Part shown: positions 16,011 to 25,860 of the stretch, one piece after another | How positions within the stretch are numbered: position 1 is the first letter of the stretch | Layout: each line of letters opens with the position of its first letter | Source of the DNA: Chitinophaga parva | GTDB lineage: Bacteria > Bacteroidota > Bacteroidia > Chitinophagales > Chitinophagaceae | DNA length: 64,000 nt | NCBI RefSeq assembly: GCF_003071345.1 | Contig: NZ_QCYK01000002.1 | Coordinates: forward strand, 2,188,768 to 2,252,767 | Direction: 5' to 3' | Notes under the pieces: model-generated | The model's database searches: none | Seen by the model: the letters and a program-made list of their open reading frames with translations, nothing else | What the model was told of the DNA's origin: nothing | Program-made: the position numbers and the translations under genes

Positions 16011-17372
16011 ATGCTTCCCGATCTTGCCCTCCTGCAGAAATATAATGTGCCTGTGCCGCGCTACACCAGCTATCCTACAGTGCCCTACTGGCAGGATGGC
16101 CTGGCGGTGGATCACTGGAATGTCGCGTGGACGCGGCGTTTTAATAAGGTGAACACGCGCGAAGGCATTGCGCTGTACCTGCACCTGCCTTTCTGCGAGA
16201 AATTGTGCACGTATTGTGGTTGTAATAAACGGATCACGACCAATCATAGTGTGGAGGCAGAATACATGGAAGCGCTGCTGGCAGAGTGGGCCCTGTACCG
16301 GGCACAGATGCCGGGCCGGCCGCTCATTCGCAGCCTGCACCTGGGTGGGGGTACGCCCACTTTCTTCTCCCCGCGGAACCTGGGTTACCTGCTGGACCAG
16401 CTGCTGGAGGGATGTGATGTGCATCCCGAGCATCAATTCAGCCTGGAAGGGCATCCGCTCAATACCACCTGGGAACACCTGGCGGTACTGTACCAGCGCG
16501 GGTTTACAAGACTGAGCCTGGGTGTGCAGGATAATGATCCCGAAGTGCAACGTGTCATCAACCGCGAACAGCCTTTTGAAACGGTGGCCAAAGTAACGCA
16601 TGCCGCCAGGGGGCTGGGGTACACCTCTGTGAACTTTGACCTGATCTATGGCCTGCCCTTGCAAACATTGGAAAGCATTGAGCGCACGGTTACAGACTGC
16701 ATCAGCCTCCGGCCGGACCGGGTGGCATTTTACAGCTATGCACATGTGCCCTGGACGGCCAAAGGCCAGCGCCTTTTTGATGAAAGCGACCTGCCGGAAG
16801 CTTTGTTAAAACTGCAGTTGTACCGCAAAGGCAAGGAATTGTTCTTGCAACATGGTTACGAAGATATTGGCATGGACCATTTTGCACTGCCGGAAGATGA
16901 GCTGTGTGAAGCCAGGAGAGCGCAGCGCCTGCACCGTAACTTCATGGGCTACACCGTGGCAGACAGCCCGCTGCTGCTGGGTTTGGGCGTGTCTGCCATC
17001 AGCGATAGCGGGGATGCTTTTGCACAGAACGATAAGACGCTGGAGGGTTACTACCGCAGCATCCGCAACGGGGAACTGGCTATCCGCAAAGGCTATGTGC
17101 TGGACGCCCAGGACCAGGCCTGCAAGCGCTACATCCTGGACATTGCCTGCAAAGGGGAAACCCGCCTGCGCCGCGAAGATATGCCATGGCTTTCTGCCGT
17201 GAGCTTCCCGGTGCTGCAAGGCCTGGAAGCGGATGGACTGGTTCGCCTGGAAAATGACGTACTAACGGTAACGGATATGGGAAAACAATTCACCCGCAAC
17301 ATCTGCAGCGCCTTTGACCTGAAACTGCAGCAGCAACAGTTGCAGCGCCGGGTGAATGCACTGGCCGTGTAG
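16011..17372 (+). CDS. hemN: Oxygen-independent coproporphyrinogen III oxidase
   Basis: The protein has 453 residues, the normal HemN length. It shows RYTSYPT at 17-23, the radical-SAM cluster motif CEKLCTYC (Cys62, Cys66, Cys69) followed by GCNKRIT, the SAM-binding GGGTPTF block near 110, and the HemN C-terminal domain. It converts coproporphyrinogen III to protoporphyrinogen IX without oxygen, a heme-synthesis step needed under low oxygen. This fits its place opposite an FNR-like gene and beside the heme-rich cbb3 oxidase. The start at 16011 immediately precedes the conserved N-terminus. A strong terminator follows at 17427. Confidence 0.95.
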   Translation: MLPDLALLQKYNVPVPRYTSYPTVPYWQDGLAVDHWNVAWTRRFNKVNTREGIALYLHLPFCEKLCTYCGCNKRITTNHSVEAEYMEALLAEWALYRAQMPGRPLIRSLHLGGGTPTFFSPRNLGYLLDQLLEGCDVHPEHQFSLEGHPLNTTWEHLAVLYQRGFTRLSLGVQDNDPEVQRVINREQPFETVAKVTHAARGLGYTSVNFDLIYGLPLQTLESIERTVTDCISLRPDRVAFYSYAHVPWTAKGQRLFDESDLPEALLKLQLYRKGKELFLQHGYEDIGMDHFALPEDELCEARRAQRLHRNFMGYTVADSPLLLGLGVSAISDSGDAFAQNDKTLEGYYRSIRNGELAIRKGYVLDAQDQACKRYILDIACKGETRLRREDMPWLSAVSFPVLQGLEADGLVRLENDVLTVTDMGKQFTRNICSAFDLKLQQQQLQRRVNALAV

Positions 17373-17426
17373 GGCTCATGAGAAAACGCTATTACCTGCC
17401 GTCATTATACTGAACCCAATAAATGC

Positions 17427-17459
17427 CCCGCAGGCGCCATCGCCTGCGGGATTTTTTTT
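17427..17459 (+). terminator. Rho-independent terminator after hemN
   Basis: A 10-bp perfect stem (CCCGCAGGCG at 17427-17436, CGCCTGCGGG at 17441-17450) with a CCAT loop is followed by ATTTTTTTT. It separates hemN from the acetate transporter gene. Confidence 0.92.
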
Positions 17460-17514
17460 GTGCTTGCATCCCGGGATTATTTTAGGTATCTTCCGTACAC
17501 TTAATATTCCACGT

Positions 17515-18111
17515 ATGCAAAACACACCGCAAACCCGCGTGCTGGTAACGGATACCACCGCTAATCCTGCTCCATTGGGCCTTCTTGGCTTTGGCATGAC
17601 CACCGTACTGCTCAACTTACACAACGCTGGCTTTTATGGCCTCAATTCCATGATCCTCGGCATGGGCATCTTCGTGGGCGGCATTGCCCAGGTGCTGGCC
17701 GGCTGGCAGGAATGGAAGAAGAACAACACTTTTGGCGCCACGGCATTCACAGCCTATGGCTTCTTCTGGCTTTCGCTCGTGGCCATCTGGCTCATTCCGA
17801 AGATGTCATGGGGGGCTGCCTATGCATCTGATGAAAAAGGGCTGAGCGCTTACCTGTTCCTCTGGGGGCTGTTCACCCTGTTCATGTTTGTAGGCAGCTT
17901 GCGGCTCAGCCGCCTGCTGCAGGTGGTGTTTGCCACACTCACCCTGCTGTTCTTCCTGCTGGCCATTGGCGACTATACCGGCAATGCGGCCCTGAAAACT
18001 TTTGCAGGCTACGAGGGTGTTGTGTGCGGGCTGGCCGCATTTTATGGTAGCATGGCACAGGTGCTCAATGAGCTGTATGGCCGTACAGTGCTGCCTTTGG
18101 GAAGTAAATAA
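17515..18111 (+). CDS. Acetate/succinate transporter of the GPR1/FUN34/YaaH (SatP) family
   Basis: The start is set at ATG 17515, giving 198 residues. The longer in-frame start at 17356 would run through the hemN terminator. The protein carries the family signature [14 protein letters not shown] at its N-terminus, the FTAYGFFW block (FAAYG-like) and six predicted membrane helices. SatP/YaaH proteins move acetate and related small carboxylates across the inner membrane. No second gene shares the transcript: terminators lie on both sides, at 17427-17459 and 18118-18159. Confidence 0.92.
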   Translation: MQNTPQTRVLVTDTTANPAPLGLLGFGMTTVLLNLHNAGFYGLNSMILGMGIFVGGIAQVLAGWQEWKKNNTFGATAFTAYGFFWLSLVAIWLIPKMSWGAAYASDEKGLSAYLFLWGLFTLFMFVGSLRLSRLLQVVFATLTLLFFLLAIGDYTGNAALKTFAGYEGVVCGLAAFYGSMAQVLNELYGRTVLPLGSK

Positions 18112-18117
18112 TATTAC

Positions 18118-18159
18118 ATGCAAAAACGGCTGCTCAATAGGGAGCAGCCGTTTTTGCAT
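18118..18159 (+). terminator. Strong terminator after the SatP-type gene
   Basis: Long perfect arms, beginning ATGCAAAAACGGCTGCTC from 18118 and closing at 18159, surround the six-base loop AATAGG. The 3' arm contains TTTTT, so the hairpin serves both strands in principle. It sits 6 bases after the stop codon. Confidence 0.9.
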
Positions 18160-18196
18160 TAACATAAACTTAATATCATTCTTAAACCTTTCCTCA

Positions 18197-18204
18197 TAGT
18201 TTTG
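18197..18204 (+). promoter_or_regulatory. -7 promoter box (TAGTTTTG) for the first sigma-factor operon
   Basis: TAGTTTTG fits TAnnTTTG exactly, 49 bases before the sigma-factor ATG and after the terminator at 18118-18159. I see no clear TTTG -33 box. Confidence 0.45.
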
Positions 18205-18253
18205 CGCCTGGGCGAAAGATGTGCGTACGTCAGCCGAGAACCAATAAGTAACT

Positions 18254-18856
18254 ATGCGAGGAAAGGCAATTGAACCAGGCAGTGAACACCAGCACTGGGA
18301 GCGGTTTTGCAAAGGTGACCGCGCCGCCTTCGATACTATTTATCATACCTACTTCCCCCAGTTATTCCAATACTGCATCCGCTTCACCACAGACCGTGCC
18401 TTTATACAGGACGTGCTCCAGGACTTTTTCTTCCAGCTTTTTACCAAACCTCCCCGCCACACCGCCATACAACACCTAAAAAGTTACCTGCTGGTTTCCG
18501 TGCGGCGCCAGCTGCTGCGCAGTCTTGCCAGGGCAGGGGATGAGCACCAGGAACTGGCGGGAAATGAAGACGCCTACACCTTTCACCTGGAACTGGCAGC
18601 AGACGACCAGCTGATCTCCCGGGAACAATCCCACCTGCGCCAGGTGGCCATGCAAGGCCTGCTGCATCAGCTTACACCCCGTCAGCGGGAGGCCGTTTAC
18701 CTTTATTTCTATGAGAACGAAAGCTATGATTCCATCGCGGAAATACTGCAACTCAAGGAAGTGAAATACGCGCGCACCCTCATTTACCGGGCCCTGGATG
18801 AAATGCGGGAACTGGTGGCGCGCAGTGGCGCCCTGGGCGCATTGATGCGCTCTTAA
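18254..18856 (+). CDS. ECF-type RNA polymerase sigma-70 factor
   Basis: The protein has 200 residues. Region 2 is seen in FDTIYHTYFPQLFQYC and DVLQDFFFQLF (residues about 25-70), and region 4 in LTPRQREAVYLYFYENESYDSIAEI (about 140-165), followed by the recognition helix. Sigma factors of this group in Bacteroidota are held by FecR-type anti-sigma proteins and switched on when a partner SusC/TonB-dependent receptor binds its ligand. The FecR gene (18946) and susC (19975) follow in the same direction, so this is the first gene of that signalling and uptake operon. Confidence 0.92.
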   Translation: MRGKAIEPGSEHQHWERFCKGDRAAFDTIYHTYFPQLFQYCIRFTTDRAFIQDVLQDFFFQLFTKPPRHTAIQHLKSYLLVSVRRQLLRSLARAGDEHQELAGNEDAYTFHLELAADDQLISREQSHLRQVAMQGLLHQLTPRQREAVYLYFYENESYDSIAEILQLKEVKYARTLIYRALDEMRELVARSGALGALMRS

Positions 18857-18945
18857 ACGATCTCCTGAAAATTTTTTAAAAAAATATTGGTTTGCGTGAG
18901 GGCATCCGCCTGCAAGCCCGCCTCTTAATAACAGTAACACAGAAA

Positions 18946-19935
18946 ATGCACGATCACCAATATACAACTGCCGGTTTGATGATGGACGAAAGCTTCCGCG
19001 CCTGGATATATAATACAGACGCTGGGGCGGTAAAGCAATGGGAGCAATGGCTGATGGTGCACCCGGACCAACACGGCCTGGTGACGGAAGCAAAGGCCCT
19101 GTTGCTACATATGCAGGTAAAGCCTGCACTGCCCACCGTGGAAGAGGTGAACGCCGTGAAGCAAAGACTGGACGCGATGCTGGACGCCCGGAAAAAGGGC
19201 GGCAGGATGGTGGGCCTCCGCAAATGGGCCGCTGTGGCCGCCGCGGCCATGCTGGTGATGGGCATGATGACGTATTATTTCCTGGAAGGGCAGGACATGC
19301 AGGTAACAGATTATGCGCACCTCAGGACGGTAACCTTGCCGGATGGCAGCACCGTATTAATGAATGCGCACAGTAATATCCGCTTTAAGAAACACTGGTT
19401 TTCCTGGAAAGAGCGGGAAGTGTGGCTGGATGGAGAAGCATTCTTTACCGTGACGAAAAAGCCCGCCGGCTTCCATCCCAAGTTCGTGGTGCATGCAAAC
19501 GGGCTGGATATAAACGTGGTGGGAACTGAATTTAATGTATACAGCCGGCGCAACCGTGTGGATGTAGTGCTGGAGCAAGGAAAAGTAGTAGCCAATACTA
19601 CCGCGAAAGACGCACCAGTGTTGCATTTTGAGATGCGCCCCGGCCAGTGGCTGGAATTAAAGGACAACAAGCTGGCCGCAAAGGAAGTGGATCCCGGGCA
19701 GTACGGGCAGTGGCGGCATGAGCGCCTCTCCTTCAATAATAGACCTATAAGCGAAATTATACAGGTGCTGGAAGATAATTACGGGTATGATGTACAGTGG
19801 AAGTCGGCCCACAGCCAGGATGAAACCTTTACCGGTTCCTGCCGGGCAAACAATGCGCCCCTGCTGTTGCAGGCCATTGCATCCGCGTTTGACATGCGGG
19901 TAACCATTCACGATAAAACAGTCGTTTTCGAATAA
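18946..19935 (+). CDS. FecR-family anti-sigma factor
   Basis: The start is placed at ATG 18946 (MHDHQYTT); an upstream TTG at 18892 is less likely. The 329-residue protein has an N-terminal cytoplasmic region (about 1-85), one membrane helix near 90-108 (WAAVAAAAMLVMGMMTYYF), a periplasmic FecR domain with RTVTLPDGSTVLMNAHSNI and GEAFFTV, and a C-terminal DUF4974-like part (RLSFNNRPISEIIQVLEDNY). It would inhibit the sigma factor encoded upstream until the N-terminal STN domain of the downstream SusC reports ligand. Gap to susC is 39 bases. Confidence 0.92.
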   Translation: MHDHQYTTAGLMMDESFRAWIYNTDAGAVKQWEQWLMVHPDQHGLVTEAKALLLHMQVKPALPTVEEVNAVKQRLDAMLDARKKGGRMVGLRKWAAVAAAAMLVMGMMTYYFLEGQDMQVTDYAHLRTVTLPDGSTVLMNAHSNIRFKKHWFSWKEREVWLDGEAFFTVTKKPAGFHPKFVVHANGLDINVVGTEFNVYSRRNRVDVVLEQGKVVANTTAKDAPVLHFEMRPGQWLELKDNKLAAKEVDPGQYGQWRHERLSFNNRPISEIIQVLEDNYGYDVQWKSAHSQDETFTGSCRANNAPLLLQAIASAFDMRVTIHDKTVVFE

Positions 19936-19974
19936 AGACATCACACTTCTTAAAAAGAAACTCATAACGCTTTT

Positions 19975-22900
19975 ATGCAGATCAAAATGAACAGGGCACT
20001 GGTCCTGGCGGGCATGCTATTGCTTGAGCTCCCGCGGGTACAGGCCACAGGGACCCCTGCCAGCAGGCTGTATGCCAGCTCCCTTACCTACAATGACGTA
20101 ATTGCGCTCAGCGAGGCGCTGGAAAAGATCCAGCAATCCTGCCACGTGAATTTCAATTACAGCAACGCGGTGGTGGCCAATAAATTTATCCCGGCCGCCG
20201 CATTGCCGGAAGGCAACAACTTTAATGAGGCCAACTTGTCCAGCGCACTGAAACCATTGGGCCTTGCCCTGGTAAAGCTGGCCGGGAGCGACTATGCGAT
20301 CCGTCCCGTTGTCAAGATGAACGTGACTAACCCAAACGAATACACGTTCGTGGATCACAAAGTGAGCGGCATCATTACCAGCGACAAGGGCGAACCGGTC
20401 CCCGGCGCGGTGATCACGAACAAGACCACCGGCAAATCGGTGATCACAGATGCGGAAGGCCGCTACACCATTGATGTGGACAATGCAGAAACGGTGCTGA
20501 CGGTACATTGCATCGGCTTTGTTGCCCGCGACCTGAAAGCCGGCACTTCCAGCATGCTGAATGCGCAGCTGATGACGGATGTAAGGAACCTGTCGTCTGT
20601 AGTGGTGACAGCATTGGGTATCAAGCGTTCTGAAAAGTCTGTAGGCTATGCCATGACCACGCTGGACGGCTCTAAAGTAAATACGGTAAAAGATGTGAAC
20701 GTAGCCAATGGGCTGTCCGGCAAAGTGGCGGGCCTGGAGATCCGCTCGGTAAGCTCCGATCCTGGTGCGGCCGTGATGGTGACCATCCGCGGCAACTCTT
20801 CACTGAACGGTGAAAAGCGCCCCCTCTTTGTAGTAGACGGTGTGCCCATCAACTCTACCAACCTGGGTGCCAAGGCGCCCGTAGGACAGGTAGTAGTGGA
20901 TTATGGTAGCCCCATCTCCGACGTTAACCCGGACGATATTGCCTCCATTTCCGTGCTGAAAGGCGGTGCTGCTGCTGCATTGTATGGCAGCCGTGGTGCT
21001 AATGGTGTGATCCTCATCACCACCAAAAGTGGCAACGGCGGCAAGAAAGGACTGGATGTGGATGTGAACTTCTCCGCCCTGTACGACCAGGCCTGGCAGT
21101 TTCCCGAGTTTCAAAACGAATTTGGTGCAGGCGATGCTACCGATGCAGTAGACCCCACCAACACGCTCTCCACCGCTTCCTGGGGCCCCCGCCTGGACCA
21201 GGGCACCAAGCACCTGCAATGGAACAGCCCTACCGATAAGGATGGCAACCTGGTAGCCACCGACTGGATCTCTTACCCTAACCGGGTGAAGGATTATTTC
21301 CAGACCGGCTCTACCTACACCAGCAATGTGGCGGTGAATGGGAAGGACTTCCGTTTGTCTTACACCAACATGTCTAACAAAGGCATTACCCCTAATACAG
21401 ACCTCACCCGTAATACGCTGAACCTGGCCGCCTCCCGCGATCTTAACAAGAATATCCGCGTGAGCTCCAACATAGCCTATGCAAACAATCACAGTAACAA
21501 CCGGCCCACGTTCAACCGTGGAAGCGCGGAATCTATTGTGTATACCATGCCTGCCAACATTAACACCAAACTGCTGAAAAACTACTGGCAGCCCGGATTG
21601 GAAGGCCTGCAGCAGTTTTCACAGGACCTGGGCAGCACGGACAACCCGTATTTCGTAGCACATGAACTAACGAACGGGTATGAACGTAACCGCATTACAG
21701 GCGATGTGCAGGTGAACATTAACCTCACCCAGGACCTGACCCTGATGGGCCGCACCGGGCTGGATTACTACAACCAGACGGAAGAAAGCAAGCGTGCCTT
21801 CTCCGCGGTGCAGAACAAGCTGGGTGGCTATTACATTGGCGGCAGCACTTTCATGGAGCAGAACACAGACTTCCTGCTGACCTATAAGAAAACACTGAAC
21901 AGTGACTGGGCCTTCAACGTGTCTGCCGGTGCAAACCATATGAACACCAAGACCACCGTCACTTCACAGAGTGCGGGATCGCTGGTAGTACCGGGGCTGT
22001 ACAATATCAGCAATGGCGCCGCCGGTACCATTGCCAACCTGTCCAAGCTGTATAAGAAACAGATCAACAGTATCTATGGCATGGGTGAGCTGAGCTTCCG
22101 CAACTATGCTTTCCTGAACCTGACCGCGCGCAACGACTACAGCAGCTCCCTGCCGATAGAGAACGACTCTTACTTTTATCCTTCCGCCTCTTTATCTGTA
22201 GTGCTCACGGATATGCTGCACCTGCACAGCAATGTGCTGTCTTTTGCAAAGGCCCGTGTAAACTGGTCCCGCATTGGTGATGACACAGATCCTTACCAGC
22301 TGAACAACAGCTACGTGTTTATGTCGCCGGACTGGGGCAATGTGAAGCTGGGGAATATGAACAATACGGTCCTGAGCAATCATAACCTGAAACCGGAGAT
22401 CCTGAGTTCCAAGGAATATGGGCTGGACCTGCGTTTCTTTGATGGCCGCATTACCCTGGACGCTGCATACTATGATGCAGACCGCCGTAACCAGATCATG
22501 AACATCCCGGTAACGGGAACTACCGGTTACAGCGCCATGCTGGTAAATGCCGGCGAGATCCGCAACCGTGGCTGGGAGATCAGCCTGGGAGGTACGCCGG
22601 TAAACAAGCAGCTGATCTGGGACGCGCATGTGAACTTTACCCGCAACCGCAACATGGTGGTGGCTTTGAGGGATGATGTACCCAGCTATCTGCGTGGCTC
22701 CGCGGAAGGCGTGCAGTACCAGATCAAGGCAGGCCGCCCGCTGGGCGATTTTTATGGCCGCACATGGACCACGGTACCGGATGGGCCCTACAAAGGGAAA
22801 GAGTTGTTGGACAATACCGGCCACTCCCAGCAAACGAATGACTTTGTGCGTGTGGGTAACTACAATGCTGATTACATGGTGGGCATCACCAATACCTTTA

Positions 22901-23451
22901 CCTACAAACACTTTACCCTGAACACGCTGATAGACTGGCGCCAGGGCGGCCAGTTTTTCTCCTACGTGTACATGAACCTCCTGTCTGACGGCCGCACCAC
23001 CAATACCCTCAAAGGCCGTGATGCTGCCCATGGTGGCCTGGCCTGGAATGATGGCACCAATGACCGCCATGACGGTATGATAGAAGACGGGTACATTGAC
23101 AATGGTGATGGCACGTATGTAAAGAACACCAACATCACAGACCCGGAAAGCTACTATGGCGACTACTACTGGAAAATGCATGCCCGCAACACTTTCAGCG
23201 CCACCTATGTAAAGCTGCGTGAAGTGAGCCTCACTTACCAGTTCAGCAAATCACAGCTGGGCCGCCTGCCGGTGAATAACCTTTCCCTGGCTTTCATTGC
23301 ACGCAACCTCTTTAGCTGGACCGCAGCGGGCAAAGGCTATGATCCCGAAACCTCCATGACCATTACCAATGGCGGCATTACGCCCGGTACCACCAGCTGG
23401 ACGCTGCCCTACACCCGTTCTTACGGCGTGAAACTCGGCGTTAATTTCTAA
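19975..23451 (+). CDS. SusC/RagA TonB-dependent outer-membrane transporter (phosphatase locus)
   Basis: The protein has 1158 residues. After a signal peptide (about 1-25) there is an STN/secretin-like signalling domain (about 40-105, including IQQSCHVNFNYSN). A carboxypeptidase-regulatory-like domain follows (about 125-200; VSGIITSDKGEPVPGAVI), then the plug with VVVTALGIKRSEKSVGYA and SVLKGGAAAALYGSRGANGV, and a long beta-barrel ending in KLGVNF. The STN domain fits control by the FecR/sigma pair just upstream. SusC proteins import oligomers or complexes too large for porins. The enzymes that follow (GDPD, acid phosphatase) suggest a phosphorylated substrate, which is inference. Confidence 0.95.
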   Translation: MQIKMNRALVLAGMLLLELPRVQATGTPASRLYASSLTYNDVIALSEALEKIQQSCHVNFNYSNAVVANKFIPAAALPEGNNFNEANLSSALKPLGLALVKLAGSDYAIRPVVKMNVTNPNEYTFVDHKVSGIITSDKGEPVPGAVITNKTTGKSVITDAEGRYTIDVDNAETVLTVHCIGFVARDLKAGTSSMLNAQLMTDVRNLSSVVVTALGIKRSEKSVGYAMTTLDGSKVNTVKDVNVANGLSGKVAGLEIRSVSSDPGAAVMVTIRGNSSLNGEKRPLFVVDGVPINSTNLGAKAPVGQVVVDYGSPISDVNPDDIASISVLKGGAAAALYGSRGANGVILITTKSGNGGKKGLDVDVNFSALYDQAWQFPEFQNEFGAGDATDAVDPTNTLSTASWGPRLDQGTKHLQWNSPTDKDGNLVATDWISYPNRVKDYFQTGSTYTSNVAVNGKDFRLSYTNMSNKGITPNTDLTRNTLNLAASRDLNKNIRVSSNIAYANNHSNNRPTFNRGSAESIVYTMPANINTKLLKNYWQPGLEGLQQFSQDLGSTDNPYFVAHELTNGYERNRITGDVQVNINLTQDLTLMGRTGLDYYNQTEESKRAFSAVQNKLGGYYIGGSTFMEQNTDFLLTYKKTLNSDWAFNVSAGANHMNTKTTVTSQSAGSLVVPGLYNISNGAAGTIANLSKLYKKQINSIYGMGELSFRNYAFLNLTARNDYSSSLPIENDSYFYPSASLSVVLTDMLHLHSNVLSFAKARVNWSRIGDDTDPYQLNNSYVFMSPDWGNVKLGNMNNTVLSNHNLKPEILSSKEYGLDLRFFDGRITLDAAYYDADRRNQIMNIPVTGTTGYSAMLVNAGEIRNRGWEISLGGTPVNKQLIWDAHVNFTRNRNMVVALRDDVPSYLRGSAEGVQYQIKAGRPLGDFYGRTWTTVPDGPYKGKELLDNTGHSQQTNDFVRVGNYNADYMVGITNTFTYKHFTLNTLIDWRQGGQFFSYVYMNLLSDGRTTNTLKGRDAAHGGLAWNDGTNDRHDGMIEDGYIDNGDGTYVKNTNITDPESYYGDYYWKMHARNTFSATYVKLREVSLTYQFSKSQLGRLPVNNLSLAFIARNLFSWTAAGKGYDPETSMTITNGGITPGTTSWTLPYTRSYGVKLGVNF

Positions 23452-23469
23452 ACTCTTACGCAGCGCATC

Positions 23470-24942
23470 ATGAGAAAGTTACTCATTACAATATCGATTA
23501 TCGGCGGCTCGCTTTTGCTGGGCGCCTGCCGCAAGGATTTCGTGAAGATCAATACAGATCCTAACACGGCCACCTCGCTGAACCCGCAGTACTTGCTGTC
23601 TACCGTGCTGGTAAACAGCGCCTACACTTACCAGGACGATGCCTACATGGACAAACCCGGTGAAGCCGGCCGTTATTTCACCAAAGTACGCAACGAGGCA
23701 GATGACCTCTTTGGCTGGTCTTCCGTAACCTGGGATGGCTATTACAATACGCTGTCACTTAACTACCAACTGTACAACTTTGCCAAAACGCAGCACCAGG
23801 GCCAGTATATGGCGGTGTCTGAAATTCTCCGCGCATTCAATTTTTCCCGCATCACAGACCTGTATGGCGATTGCCCTTACAGTGAAGCGCTGCAGCTGAA
23901 AGAGAACGCCAATGTGCATCCCAGGTATGATGCGCAACAGGATATCTACACAGACCTGTTGAAAAGGCTCACGGCGGCCAATGACAGCCTGGCCAATGCC
24001 ACCCTGGACGTGGACAAGACCTACGATATCATGTATGGTGGCAACCTCCTGAAATGGAGGAAATTTGCCAACGCGCTGCACCTGCGCCTGCTGATGCGTA
24101 TCTCTTCCAAAGATAAGACCGCATTTACCCAGATGCAGGACATGCTGAACGATGCCAGCCGCTTCCCGCTCTTTACCACGTTTGAAGAAGAGGCCTGCAT
24201 TCCTTACCTCGGCAAAACCAAGTCTGACAGCTGGCCTGGCGGCAACCTGGTGAACAGTGTAACAGAAACGCAGAAATACAAGCCCAGTAAAGAACTGGTG
24301 GACGCGCTGCTGTCATTGAATGATCCCCGCCTGCCGGTATGGATTGCCCCGGTAGAACAGGCCACCGGCTATACAGTGGACGGTAACAAATATGTAGGCG
24401 TACCAAACGCCATCCCCGCCCCGTATGATTACAATGGGGGTGAGGCGCATATCTCTGAACTGGCGCCGCTGTTCTTCAGCAATGCAGATCCCCTGCTGAA
24501 AGCCAGCCTGATGACCTACGCAGAACAATGCTTTATCCTCGCAGAAGCAGCGCAGCAAGGTGGCGTAACGGTAAAAGGTGAAACCGCGCAAACGCTGTAT
24601 GAGAAAGGTATCAGGGGTTCCATGGGTGCTTACAAGATTGACGGTGCCGCCCAGGACAGCTACCTGAAGCAACCGGGCGTAGCGTATGATGGCACACTGA
24701 AGCAGCTCATCCAGCAAAAATGGATTGCCGGGTTTATGAAGGGCTTTGAAGGCTGGTTTGATAACCGCCGTACCGGGCTGCCCGCCTTTACACTGGGCCC
24801 GCTCAGTGCCCTCCGCACCATTCCTGCGCGTTACCTGTATCCTACGCTGGAAACATCGTTGAATGCGGATAACTACAACAAAGCTGTAGCTACCCAGGGT
24901 GCGGATAAGACAACAACTTTAATGTGGTACCTGAAAAAATAA
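23470..24942 (+). CDS. SusD/RagB-family surface lipoprotein (SusD-like_2 type)
   Basis: The protein has 490 residues with a lipoprotein signal, LLLGAC, and Cys as the first mature residue. KDFVKINTDPNTAT follows, the start typical of the SusD-like_2 group. The body is the helical TPR-like fold (ISEILRAFNFSRITDLYGDCPYSEAL) and the C-terminus is conserved (WIAGFMKGFEGWFDNRRTGLP). It would sit on the SusC encoded 18 bases upstream as the ligand-binding lid. The GDPD gene begins only 3 bases after its stop, so they share an operon. Confidence 0.93.
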   Translation: MRKLLITISIIGGSLLLGACRKDFVKINTDPNTATSLNPQYLLSTVLVNSAYTYQDDAYMDKPGEAGRYFTKVRNEADDLFGWSSVTWDGYYNTLSLNYQLYNFAKTQHQGQYMAVSEILRAFNFSRITDLYGDCPYSEALQLKENANVHPRYDAQQDIYTDLLKRLTAANDSLANATLDVDKTYDIMYGGNLLKWRKFANALHLRLLMRISSKDKTAFTQMQDMLNDASRFPLFTTFEEEACIPYLGKTKSDSWPGGNLVNSVTETQKYKPSKELVDALLSLNDPRLPVWIAPVEQATGYTVDGNKYVGVPNAIPAPYDYNGGEAHISELAPLFFSNADPLLKASLMTYAEQCFILAEAAQQGGVTVKGETAQTLYEKGIRGSMGAYKIDGAAQDSYLKQPGVAYDGTLKQLIQQKWIAGFMKGFEGWFDNRRTGLPAFTLGPLSALRTIPARYLYPTLETSLNADNYNKAVATQGADKTTTLMWYLKK

Positions 24943-24945
24943 CGC

Positions 24946-25785
24946 ATGCGTAGTTTACTCCTGTCACTTTGCATTGCGGGTATGTTGCTAACGCCTGCAG
25001 ACAAGATCATCGACGACTTCTATCATCACCCGGAGCACATCCTGGTATCGGCCCACCGGGCAGACCATGCACACTCGCCGGAAAATTCCCTGGGTGCCAT
25101 CCGCGCCGCCATCAGGGCTGGTATAGACATCGTAGAGCTGGACGTGAGGGAAACAAAGGATGGGCAGCTGGTATTGATGCACGACAGTAAAGTAGACCGC
25201 ACCACCACGGGTAAAGGCAAGGTGGAAGACCTTACCTACGCGCAACTGGGCGGGCTTTTCCTGAAACTGGGCGATACGCTGGCTACGGCAGAGCGTATCC
25301 CCACTTTTGAAGCCGCGCTGCTGGCCGCTAAGGACCGCATTATGATCGATATTGATTTTAAAGCGGAAACGGAAAGCGCCCGCACCTCCGTGTACAAGCT
25401 GGTGGCAAAATATGGTATGCAAAAGCAGGTGCTCTTCTTCGTGTATGATGTGGCAGATATAGCCCCGGCCCTGGCGCTGGACTCCACGCTGCCTGTTATG
25501 CCCCGCGTGCACAACGCGCGGGAAGTGGAACAGGTACTGCAAATGCGGCATTTTCCTGTGCTGCACGTGGATGACAGTTTTTACAGCGATAGCCTGATGG
25601 CCACCATCCGTAACGCACACGTAAGGGTGTGGGCCAATGCACTGGGCGATTATGATGACATGGAGGAAGTGCGCCCCGGCAGTGGCTTTGATGCGCTTTG
25701 CAAAAAGCAGCAGATCAACGTGATCCAAACCAACTATCCCGAAGCGTTACTGGCTTACCTGCGTAAGCATGGCAAGCACCGGTAA
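24946..25785 (+). CDS. Exported glycerophosphodiester phosphodiesterase
   Basis: The protein has 279 residues with an N-terminal hydrophobic segment (LLLSLCIAGMLL) likely acting as a signal. The GDPD TIM-barrel motifs are clear: SAHRAD and SPENSL, ELDVRETKDGQLVLMHD (Glu/Asp metal ligands), DRTTTGKGKVEDLT, and MIDIDFKAE later. GDPD enzymes hydrolyse glycerophosphodiesters, such as deacylated phospholipids or teichoic-acid fragments, to glycerol 3-phosphate and an alcohol. The gene starts 3 bases after susD and is followed by an acid-phosphatase gene, giving an apparent diester-then-monoester degradation order. Confidence 0.9.
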   Translation: MRSLLLSLCIAGMLLTPADKIIDDFYHHPEHILVSAHRADHAHSPENSLGAIRAAIRAGIDIVELDVRETKDGQLVLMHDSKVDRTTTGKGKVEDLTYAQLGGLFLKLGDTLATAERIPTFEAALLAAKDRIMIDIDFKAETESARTSVYKLVAKYGMQKQVLFFVYDVADIAPALALDSTLPVMPRVHNAREVEQVLQMRHFPVLHVDDSFYSDSLMATIRNAHVRVWANALGDYDDMEEVRPGSGFDALCKKQQINVIQTNYPEALLAYLRKHGKHR

Positions 25786-25799
25786 CCGGCAATCCAATG

Positions 25800-25839
25800 A
25801 TTTAACAATTTGACAATTTAACTATCTAAGAATTTAACC
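25800..25839. repeat. Five tandem copies of an 8-base motif (ATTTAACA type)
   Basis: Between the GDPD and phosphatase genes the sequence reads as five successive 8-mers: ATTTAACA, ATTTGACA, ATTTAACT, ATCTAAGA, ATTTAACC. Three of them share the core ATTTAAC. The run ends 21 bases before the phosphatase ATG. It may be a slippage-prone leader, a binding array or simple AT-rich filler. Confidence 0.75.
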
Positions 25840-25860
25840 ATTATTTCACGGCAAAAAGGA

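Noticed and set aside
22192..23181. 329-codon minus-strand frame opposite the first SusC barrel
   Set aside because: SusC sequence continues without a break on the plus strand through this region, and the antisense product shows no family pattern.
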